Assembly (NCBI GenBank): GCA_018806915.1
Contig: JAGKQI010000093.1
Location: 992,001-1,056,000, forward strand
Length of the DNA: 64,000 nt
Direction of reading: 5' to 3'
DNA from: Phytophthora colocasiae
Lineage: Eukaryota; Oomycota; Peronosporomycetes; Peronosporales; Peronosporaceae
Part shown: positions 53,669 through 62,800 of the stretch, piece by piece
Numbering within the stretch: position 1 is the stretch's first letter
Layout of the letters: each line of letters starts with the position of its first letter
Program-made: the position numbers and the translations under genes
Notes under the pieces: model-generated
Database searches by the model: none
What the model was told of the DNA's origin: nothing
Seen by the model: only the letters and a program-made list of their open reading frames with translations

Positions 53669-53984
53669 TGTAACGGGGTTACATTGAAGAGTGACTTTAG
53701 TCACTCTTCCGAAGTGGATACATTTGGTGTGTCACACATCATGGTGACACGTGGCAGGTGGCTCCGCAGCCACCTATCACCTTCTATATAGGTTACACTA
53801 TAGATATCTTTTAGTTTGTATTGCAGGCCAAGCTAACAAGTATCTATAATATATTCAGTCTTAAATCTACCTAATCTTTAGTTAGTCTCCCCAAGTCTTT
53901 GGGGACCGAGTGAACTGCCGTTCACTAGGAGTTTGTATACTCCAAGCCTTCCTCTGTGTGAAGTGCTGTGTGACCCCCGTCACA
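53669..53984 (+). repeat. 3' LTR of element 2
   Basis: 316 bp, matching the 5' LTR except a CCCCC instead of CCCC near its end. Confidence 0.96.
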
Positions 53985-54658
53985 ACAGGGAACTGTTTAC
54001 GTCTCAACGTAAATGGAAACTCCTTATCCTCATCATCGCTGAGAAACACGATACGTGAGATGAACACTCGTTGTCCGCGCCGAGTTCCGGACATTATGGT
54101 CGCGTCAATACACTTTTCACGCAACGACACCACTCGCAGACGCGTCCCGTTGCACAACCCTTCATCACTATTTAAGTTGCGGATCATAATGATAGGAGTG
54201 CCAACTTTGAGAACCATCTTGTGAGGCGGCATCCCTGAGAAATTGAGAGAATTCTAAAACTCAGTCTCAAATAGGCTTTGATCTCCGGTGCCGTAGAGGC
54301 TATCGTTGGAACGGTACTCTCTTGTCTCTCCAGACAACCGTTCGGCTACCAATTCGTTAATTCTGCGAGCGCTTGCATTGGTGGGAGCCAAAACTGCACG
54401 GTTCACAAAGTACTCGTCCGGTAAATCAGCACCCTCAACTCCGGGATAAACAGCGTCAATTAATGCGTTGAAATTTTGGGTACGGCGATCGTCATCCGAC
54501 TCGTGTTCGCTTACAGACACGACAGGTGGTAGCAAAGCGAAGTTTGGGAACTCATATTCTGAATCCTCGTCCGATGACTCGGTTGCTCTCGAAGAACTAC
54601 CAGACCCAGACGTCGCGACTGTGGTGTAGTGGATCCGCTGGAATGAGCAGGGATCCAA
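53985..54658 (-). pseudogene. Helitron PIF1-like helicase, upstream part
   Basis: The minus strand reads NRAVLAPTNASARRINELV (helicase motif region), an acidic linker, a nonsense TAG at 54254-54256, then GMPPHKMVLKVGTPIIMIRNL and GTRLRVVSLREKCI up to the LRRKQFPV codons at the element 2 junction. Upstream helicase motifs and the Rep domain are absent; the sequence stops at the edge of element 3 near 54625-54658. Confidence 0.9.
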
Positions 54659-55930
54659 CGTTCACACACGGCGCCCAGACACTGACTAACGGAGGGGGTA
54701 CTCCGATAACCGTGGGGTTGCTGAGGCTCACCTTGTGTACCCGTCAGTGGGCGGGATCTGCTCTCTCAGGAACGGGAGACTGTACACAGGCGTGAGGGCT
54801 TGAACGTCCTTGGCGGGGACTTGGGAGGTTGGACTTGCGTGGGTATTCCTGCACACAGGTCCTGGTTGGGGGGATCTTGGTCTTGGACTCGAAGATCTTG
54901 TGGATCCTTGGATCCGGGGTTGCCTTGATGGGTGTGGGGTCCTTTTCCTTTCCTTTACTGTCTTGCTTGCCGCCTCCTGTAGCGGTTGGTCTTGGGGGTG
55001 TTGAGAGGTCGAGGGATCCTACGGTTAAGCAATCAACACCGTTGGATCCGGGGTCTTCACTAGCGTAAGGTAAGCCGGCCAAATCGGGGATCCGGTCTTA
55101 GCTGTAGCTAGGTGTGCGAAGAAACTTGCAGGAACACTAAGGGGAGGCCAATACACTATCCTCTTCCCTTGTCTTAAGTCCCGAAGAAAACCACTTGCGC
55201 ACTAGAAGGTAAATTCGACTCTCTGATTTATGGTTATCCAGTTCCTCATCTTGTACCCTATCTTTCCCATCGCAAATCTCTATCTTGGATCATGCTGGCT
55301 CTCCTGCAACTTCTCCACTACGTCGATGTCTTGGATCGTGAGGATCCGAGCCTGGATCCTAGGATCCGACCTCCGGATCCGAGGATCTTGGATCTGGATC
55401 TTGGGATCTTGAATCTTGAGGATCCTGGATCCTGAGTCTCGGATCCCGGATCTTGGGATCTTGGATCTCGAGGATCCCGGATCCTGGGTCTTGGATCTGG
55501 ATCTTGGGATCTTGGATCTTGAGGATCCGGCTTCAGGATCCGAGGATCTTGGATCTGGATCTTGGGATCTTGGATCTTGAGGATCCCGGATCCTGAGTCT
55601 CGGATCCCGGATCTTGGGATCTTGGATCTTGGGATCTTGGATCTTCACTTAGGACTGCCGGATCCGCACTTAAGACTGCCGGATCCGCACTTAAGGACTG
55701 CCGGATCCGCACTTAGGGCCACCGGATCCGCACTTAGAACTGTGGGATCCGAACGTAGGTCAGCTAGGCCAAGTGGGTCCTAACTGAGGATCCGCCCTAG
55801 AATAGGTACCCAGTTCCAGGGACCTGTCCTTATCATAGCACCACTGTCGCACGTCACCCATCATCGTGGTCGTTCTGCGTCGTATCCGGTTTGATTTGAA
55901 TCCACTTCACCACAATCGCCCCTAGGACGA
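54625..55930 (-). repeat. Probable 3' LTR and GGATC-rich repeat region of element 3
   Basis: No long coding frame. From 55320 to 55640 the sequence is built of variants of GGATCTTGGATCTGGATC and TTGAGGATCC; from 55650 to 55750 there are about five 21-bp units of the type ACTGCCGGATCCGCACTTAAG. LTR ends cannot be proved without the other copy. Confidence 0.55.
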
Positions 55931-56168
55931 GGTTGTTGCCGCACGACGGCATCACGTCGTTCCCATACAAATTCTCAGTCCGATCCACCACTTCTTCAAA
56001 TCCTCACTTCGGCGAAAATGGATCGGTCCGACGACGCCAGTTCCTCCGCGTACACCACGGTGTTCTTCGGCCAAGATCGTTCTGCGGCCCAGCCCCCTTG
56101 TCCTCATTGCGACCAAGCCCTTCCGACCCCGCTGCGGCTACGACCCCACGGTTCCAGATCTGGATCCA

Positions 56169-58715
56169 GTGTATGATGCCATTGCCTCGCTCCAGTCTCT
56201 CGCTGCTGGGTATAACGAGATGCAGGACAGCTACCAACAAGTGCTCCATGATCTGACCGCAGCGCGCCGCCATAACGAAGAACTCCACAACATGCTGCAA
56301 CCCCGCCTGAACGTTGCCCAAGCCTTCATCGATTTCACGCAGCACCGGTACAATGTGTCCCAAGCTGCTCTCCGGTTAGCGAAACAGAAAGAAGCGGAAG
56401 CGGTGCAGGATCTGGATCGGCTCAAGGATCGCCTGCGCGAATTGGACACTCTCAAGGTCCGGTATTCCGATCTGGAAGTGTCTTCGGCAGAAGCCTACGC
56501 CGTTTTGCAGGATTATACGGTGGGGCTCGAGCAGCAGATTGCTGGGGAAGATGTCTCAGTGGAGAATCCTTCGGTAGTCCGATTGGTCCAAGATCTCGAG
56601 GATCAGCGTGAAGAGTCCTCGGAGCTACTGGAGCGTGCGAACGATCTGGAAACTCAGCTGCGAGCGGTGGAGGCCGCGCGAGATGCAGCGGAGCTCGAAC
56701 GCAATCGCACCAGCGTCCAGCTCGCAGAGGCTGCTATCCGTTGCGATCAACAAGCGCATAAGATCGAAGGCCTCCGGGCCCACCGGGATCAGCTGCGCGA
56801 GTCGCTCAAGCAACTCTCCCAACAGAATCTTGCCAAGACGGTCGACTCGCTCAAGCTAGAACTTCATGTCCAGAAAGAGAGGATCGCTGAGTTGGAAGGA
56901 CTTCTCGCCAAATCGGAGCGCAGACGTGAAGATCTTCACCGGGTACATGCACATACCCTTCAGAAGTTTAACCGAGCCCACGAAGACCTTACGCGCTTGG
57001 AACGGGAGAACTTCAGCGCTCGGGAAGAGATGGAACGTCAGCAGAGACGGGCTGAGAACAACGCGCTCAAGCGTCTGAGCGCCGAGAAACGTCTCAAGCG
57101 GGCCGAAGATGATCTACGGGAAGCGAATGATCGACGGGATCGTGCGGACCAAGCCAGAGAGAGAGCCAAGCGCGAGCTCGACAGGATCCGGAGCCAAACG
57201 CCGGACCAGCAGAAGATGAGTGCGGATCTCGATCGGATCCGCCTTGAGCGTGACGAGGCTGCGCAGAAGTCCGCCGCGGTCTCCCAGGAATTGGATCGCG
57301 TGTCAAATGAGCGAGATCAAGCTCTTCGCGTGCGAGATCAGGCGACCCAAGCTCTGGACAAGGCCACACAGAAAACTTCCACCGTAACTCTTGAGCGAGA
57401 CCAAGCGAGACAAGTCTTCGCCGGGAAAGACCAGATCATTCGGGATCAAGGGGTTGAGATCCAGCGTCTGAAGGGGGAAACCGAGCAGTTGACGGCGTCG
57501 TTGGCGCAAGCATCGGTCGACCAAGAACATCTCAAGCGTCTCCGCGGAAGTCATCAAGACCTCAAGACGAAGCATGACGCACTCAGACAGGAGCATACTG
57601 CCCTGGAGGAGGAACACCGTAGCGTCATTGACGAGCGTACCGCAGCTCTTCGTAATCTGGCGTCGATCGCTTCTATGGCGATGCGCAGCTCGTCCAATGC
57701 GCCGAGCGTACAGTCGGAGACGTCCACTGCCAAGGGGTCTTCTTCTTCTAAACGTCGACACAGCGACGTTTCTTCTTCAACAGAAGAACCTCCCCCTAAG
57801 GTCCCACGCTGCGCCAGCCCTGCGAAGTCTTCCGACGTCACGTCCCAGCCCACGCCTACTCCCGTCTACACAGAGGGGAACGACACGGAGAAACATCCGG
57901 ATTTTGACTTTGGGGACGCAAGGGAAGAGTGTTCGGGGCGGGATCCAGACTCCGCCGATTACGAACCTGGAGTAGCTCCAAACCAGCCCACCGAAGAGCC
58001 TCCTTCAAGTGAAAAAACGAAGGTCCCTGACCCAGCGGTTCTCAAGGCCCCCGCTATCAGAAGCCGAAAGAAGCCACAAGATTCCGGCGAGGGGAATTCG
58101 CCCGGATCAGCCGTACCGGGTGACCGAGAAGCCAGCTCAGATGGGGAGTCGGAGGGGTCCGAGGACGAGCAGGTACGGGTCGCCAAGTTGCGCTCTCGGT
58201 CAGAATTACGTCGGCGTTCATCCGGGGAGGGGTCAGCATCCGCTCCTATCGAGATCGGCGATGCTTCAACTGCTCCGCCTGATAACGGGTCCAGCCGTTC
58301 GTCACCTACATCCCCAGTAGCCCCCGAGACGGGCTCTCGTGGAAACGTTGAAAACCTGCAGTTTGAAGCCTTCGGTCCGTTGAAGGAGTTTGTTCCTGCC
58401 GCCCGAGATCCTCGCCCAATGGCTTCCGAAGAAGTGGCACCTTGGATCGCGAGCGAAGTTAGCCAGCTGAGTCTCCGGACGCTTTCCGCCAGTGGTTTGA
58501 CCGCTTGTCGTCGTCCTGGGTGGTTGTTCCCGCTCCGTATCGGCCGTGGTGCGTTGGATCGGGGCAGTTACGTTCCTGATCTCATCTCCCAAGCCCATAT
58601 TACTCAGTTGTACGCGACGGAGCCGTGGAAGGACCTCCAGTCTCAAGCTCCGCCCCCTCCTTACCTTCCAGGAGGATCTGTCGCCTCGACTTGCGGAGAT
58701 CTTGAGTTGGTATGA
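56169..58715 (+). CDS. Antisense coiled-coil protein of element 3 (unknown function)
   Basis: An 848-codon frame on the strand opposite Pol, with GTG at 56169. The same frame is open further upstream, and an ATG at 56018 in another frame (MDRSDDASSSAYTT, with CPHCDQAL) may be the original start after a frame slip. Residues about 1-430 are almost pure coiled coil (LDRLKDRLRELDTLKVRYSD, ERANDLETQLRAVEAARDAA, MERQQRRAENNALKRLSAEK, etc.). Then a Ser-rich part with KRRHSDVSSS, an acidic/basic disordered region (DGESEGSEDEQVRVAKLRS), and a C-terminal piece (FEAFGPLKEFVPAARDP) that shifts frame near 58670. Structural or DNA/RNA-organising role is possible; no family recognised. Convergent with Pol, not overlapping it. 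Confidence 0.65.
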   Translation: MYDAIASLQSLAAGYNEMQDSYQQVLHDLTAARRHNEELHNMLQPRLNVAQAFIDFTQHRYNVSQAALRLAKQKEAEAVQDLDRLKDRLRELDTLKVRYSDLEVSSAEAYAVLQDYTVGLEQQIAGEDVSVENPSVVRLVQDLEDQREESSELLERANDLETQLRAVEAARDAAELERNRTSVQLAEAAIRCDQQAHKIEGLRAHRDQLRESLKQLSQQNLAKTVDSLKLELHVQKERIAELEGLLAKSERRREDLHRVHAHTLQKFNRAHEDLTRLERENFSAREEMERQQRRAENNALKRLSAEKRLKRAEDDLREANDRRDRADQARERAKRELDRIRSQTPDQQKMSADLDRIRLERDEAAQKSAAVSQELDRVSNERDQALRVRDQATQALDKATQKTSTVTLERDQARQVFAGKDQIIRDQGVEIQRLKGETEQLTASLAQASVDQEHLKRLRGSHQDLKTKHDALRQEHTALEEEHRSVIDERTAALRNLASIASMAMRSSSNAPSVQSETSTAKGSSSSKRRHSDVSSSTEEPPPKVPRCASPAKSSDVTSQPTPTPVYTEGNDTEKHPDFDFGDAREECSGRDPDSADYEPGVAPNQPTEEPPSSEKTKVPDPAVLKAPAIRSRKKPQDSGEGNSPGSAVPGDREASSDGESEGSEDEQVRVAKLRSRSELRRRSSGEGSASAPIEIGDASTAPPDNGSSRSSPTSPVAPETGSRGNVENLQFEAFGPLKEFVPAARDPRPMASEEVAPWIASEVSQLSLRTLSASGLTACRRPGWLFPLRIGRGALDRGSYVPDLISQAHITQLYATEPWKDLQSQAPPPPYLPGGSVASTCGDLELV

Positions 58716-59187
58716 TGCGTTTGAGTCTGCCAATCTCCAAGCGGTTTGGGAATCCACGCATTCATTCCCCATCTCTACTGAACTACGCAAGACGGATAGC
58801 TGGTTCGCAGGCTTCTATCGTCGCAGGAAGAATCGTGGATCTCACGCGCGGGATAATTATCGCAAGCTGCAGAACAAGATATTCGAAAGGATGCGCCTAA
58901 CCGGGTGTTGTGACTTGGATCTCTGGTTGGACCCACACTTCATCCACTTCCCACTGCCTTTGGAAGATACCACTTGGTATCCGGGAGCTGAAGCCGTCGC
59001 TGCAGGAGCGGATCCTCCACAAAACCTTGTTGCCGCTCTTGAAGATTGCGATCGTCAGGATCCTTGGCGTACCCACTACCGTTCCGGATCCTCCCATCCC
59101 AGCTTCGGTGCCAGTCGACTCTCCATGAAGTTCGTCCGCTCGCTGCCGGGGTTCGATCCCGACGCTGCCAGATCCCAACCTCTGTAG
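58670..59187 (+). pseudogene. C-terminal continuation of the element 3 antisense ORF
   Basis: A second plus frame takes over at about 58670: FQEDLSPRLAEILSWYDAFE, TDSWFAGFYRRRKNRGSHAR, NYRKLQNKIFERMRL, CDLDLWLDPHFIHFPLPLED, ending at 59187. It reads like a folded domain and fits as the true C-terminus if a one-base slip near 58670 is allowed. No family recognised. Confidence 0.5.
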
Positions 59188-59309
59188 GCTGCGTTACTTA
59201 ACTCCATATATTCTTCTCGTCCACTCAGGCTTTCTTCGCTCAGGATCCGCACACTCTAACTTCAATCGTCCAAGAAACGATAGTGAGGCCCATTGTCAAA
59301 AGACTTAAG

Positions 59310-59680
59310 GATCCAACTTCAAAACCCAAGGATCCGGCTTCAGAACCCAAGGATCCAACTCGGAGATCCGAGGATCCCGCCTTCAGAACCCAAGGATCTG
59401 CCTTCAGGACCCAAGGATCCAACTTCAGAACCCAAGGATCCGACTTCAGGACCCAAGGATCCAACTTCAGAACCCAAGGATCCGCCTTCAGGACCCAAGG
59501 ATCCGCCTTCAGAACCCAAAGATCCGCCTTCAGGACCCAAGGATCCAACTTCAGAACCCAAGGATCCGCCTTCAGGACCCAAGGATCCGCCTTCAGAACC
59601 CAAGGATCCGCCTTCAGGACCCAAGGATCCAACTTCAGAACCCAAGGATCCGCCTTCAGGACCCAAGGATCCAACTTGAG
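59310..59680. repeat. 21-bp minisatellite (about 17 units)
   Basis: Units alternate AAGGATCCAACTTCAGAACC(C) and AAGGATCCGCCTTCAGGACC(C). Because the unit is a multiple of three and stop-free, several frames on both strands stay open; these are not taken as genes. Lies between the convergent ends of Pol and the antisense ORF. Confidence 0.97.
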
Positions 59681-59849
59681 ATCTGAGTAAGTGATCGGGC
59701 ATCGACCTAGCTGGCATCCGATCCCCACTCAGAGGTCACCCTTCTTTTCTTCACATGTAAATACACAATGCGTCCACTCGCAGTAGGCTGCCAGTCTTCT
59801 TCTTCCACATTGGCGAGCGCCCTCACCAATAGAAGATCCACCACCTCGG

Positions 59850-62800
59850 CTACTCCTCCTCATGCGACTGCATCGCTTGGAAGCGGTTCCTTTTGCTCCG
59901 TTCTTGGAGGAACTCATGCAGTAACGCGCCGCAGTTCAGGTCTGCTTCATCTACCCAGGTAGGGTCCTCGTACCCCTTCCAGAAAACTTGGAATTCTCGT
60001 CGGATCCGGCCATACCGAGTGGGTCGTCCGGTCCGGACGTCCGCGATCCGCTCGACTTCAAACTCGCCGTCTTCCAGATCACGCTCCCAGCTGTCCTCCG
60101 GTAACAAGGCTTCGTCGAAGTCTAAACGATCCGCTTCGTCCACCGTCAGCTGGATCTTCGGTCGGTCTGGGAATGTCCTGACAGGCTTCAACTTGGAGAT
60201 GTGCACCACCGGAAACAAGTGGTAGTCTGTACCAGCGATTTCCAAGCGAGCTGCATACTCATTCGTCATTTCCGCCACACGGAACGGTCCATGCCACAGG
60301 TGAGCCAGTTTCTTGGCGTACCCTTCCTTGACTCTGTCTAAGAACAGCCACACTTGGGATCCGGCCTCGATGGAGTGTTGAGTCGCCGCCTCGTTCTGCC
60401 GGTCGGCACGTTCCGAGATCGCCTGCTTCAAGCGGTCATTCACCTCAGCCCTGGCCAGTTGGTAGTGTCGCTGGATCTTATACCTCCAACGTCGTGGATC
60501 GGTATCTCGGCGTCCGGTACTTCCTACGGATAGTGTTGCCTCCAGAGTTGTCTTGGGATCCCAGCCATGGGCGATGTAGAACGGCGTGTCGCCCCTAGTC
60601 CGGTCTTGTGCAGTGTTCAAAGCAAAGGTCAAGCGTTCGGCATACTCGTCCCAATCTCTCTGGTCGGGATCCTGAACATACATCTTGATTGCTCGAGTAA
60701 TCGTCTGTACCATCCGTTCAGCCGTGCCGTTCGACTGTGGTCGATAAGCCATAGTGGCTCTCTGGCGCTGGCCTAGGATCCGGTTGAAAGCACGAAAAAA
60801 GTCGGACATGAACCCGGGTTCTCGGTCGTGCCGGATCACCTGGCTGGCGCCGAAACGACGAAACACACAGATCTCATATGACTCCGCCACAGCTTGAGCT
60901 GTTCGTGAGTTATTAGCATTGACGATCACGTAACCAGTAAAGAGGTCCACCCATACTAGAAGTTCGGTGTTCCCGTTCTTGGATCTTGGTAGCGAGGGTA
61001 TATGATCCATGGCGATCACCTGAAACGGGTAGGTGGCTTGAATGTTGCCTGGCGACACTCCACGGATCGTAGGTCGCCCCTTGCCCGTCTCACAATCCAC
61101 GCATTCACCGACAAATTGCTGCACGGATCTGAAAAGTCCTCTCCAGTAGAAGTGGTCCTTGATCCTCTGGTACGTACGGCCGATCCCTTGATGTCCTCCT
61201 TCTAGACTGCTATGATAGTGATGCAGCAGGTCCGCCTGGAGCGTCTCCGGTATAACCAGTCGTAACAATCCATCTCGATCGGCTTCGGCCCTTCGTGACG
61301 GCGTGCAATAGAACAACAGCTCATCCTCGTCCAACTCGAAATTGTCTGCTAGCAGACGGCACGTTTTGGCTTCGGCCGCAGTCAGATCCGTCAGCTGCCC
61401 CCGAAGGAACGACTTCAGGTTGAAGATCCATGTTTCTTCGTCTTGGGCTTGTCGGATCCGGTCGATCCTCAGCCGTTGCACGGACTCCTCGTCGAATACT
61501 CGGGGTCGCCCTTCTCTGGCTTGTCTTCGAGTAGCCACTGCACTGATCCGTGGTGTCGGAACCTCGGATCCCGAGGTCAGAATCTCATCCAACCGATTCA
61601 AAGTGACGAGATCTTCGTGGTCCGCCCCTTGGTCGACTGTAATCCCGCTCTCTCGTTGCAATGCTGCACTGGCCAAGCTGTCGGCGCTTGCGTTCCACGC
61701 TCGCTTCACATGTAGCAGGTCGTGATCCGGCCAATCCCGAAGCCGCATTAGCGCCTTCTGTCTCAGTAACGTCAGGGCCGGCGCTTTACAGTCGATCTCG
61801 CCGCGCATCTGGCGGATCACCAGATTCGAATCTCCGCAGATAACAAGTCGCTCCTTAGCCAGATCCTCGAGTAACTCGAAACATAATAGAAGTCCGTTAT
61901 ACTCTGCTTCGTTGACTGTCAGCTTCTCTGCGTATCGAGATGCTGCCTTAATCACCCTCCATTCAGGTAACTTCCAGACGATCGCGCTGAAGGATCCTCC
62001 GCCACGTTTCACCCTGGCGGATCTGTCGAAACTAACCACCCACAACTCTTCCTCCGGTCCTACGGTCGGTACTGGCATCTGGATCGCTCGGCGTGGCTCT
62101 TTCCTCGGGGCGATGTTCACTAGAGCTTGATCCACCTCGGATCTCGGGGTGATACTTGCGGCAAGGGATCCGAGGATCTCGTCCTCCCCTTTCGTGCACT
62201 TCGTGATCTCCAAAGCCCAAGGCGATAACAGCGCCGCCCATTGGCCCAACCTTCCTTGTAGTCCGGTAGAACGGAACAACCACCGGAGAGTAAAGTGCCT
62301 GGTTAGGACCCGGATCCGTCGTTCAACCAACATGGAATATCCGAGATCCAGGATCCTTAGCAAGGCCAGCACCTCCTTCTCTACGATCCCATAGTTCACT
62401 TCGTTCGGTTTCAGGGATCTGCTAACGAACATCACCGGCATGTAGATCCCATCATGATCCTGCGTCAGGGAAGCTGAGATGGCCCATTCACTGGCGTAGA
62501 CAATCACCACCGGTTGCTTGTCGGGATCGAAATGCCGAAGTGTAGGAGTCGAAGCGATCTTCCTCTTCAGGGCCTCGAAGGCGGCTGAAGCACGGATCCA
62601 CTTCTCATCCGGATCTCTCGGGCTCGACGGATCCTCGGGATCCTTGATCACAGAGTCGGTAGGCTGCAGGATCTTGCGGCTAGACCTTAACTCCGCGAAG
62701 TCGACCTCCCTCAGTTCGTAGAGTACCGACGCGTAGATCGCCATGTCCTCGATGAACCGAGCGTAGTAGTTTAGGCTACCCAGGAAAGATTGCATAGCGC

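Larger units (their letters stand above)
45685..53984 (+). mobile_element. Ty3/gypsy chromovirus, element 2 (complete, nested in a Helitron)
   Basis: LTRs 45685-45999 and 53669-53984 are identical except for one extra C, begin TGTAACGGGG and end CCCGTCACA, and are flanked by ACAGG (45680-45684 and 53985-53989). Primer-binding site TGGTAGCAC at 46002-46010, polypurine tract aagtgggggagga at 53656-53668. Sense strand plus: gag, protease, RT, RNase H, integrase, chromodomain, with several frame changes; then a degenerate antisense coiled-coil ORF. Near-identical LTRs imply a very recent insertion. Confidence 0.96.

Noticed and set aside
55280..55648. 122-codon minus-strand ORF
   Set aside because: Entirely within the GGATC repeat block; repetitive IQDPKIRDP-type peptide is a by-product of the repeat.
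59283..59728. Four overlapping ORFs of 125-162 codons on both strands
   Set aside because: They are produced by a stop-free 21-bp tandem repeat; no independent coding evidence.
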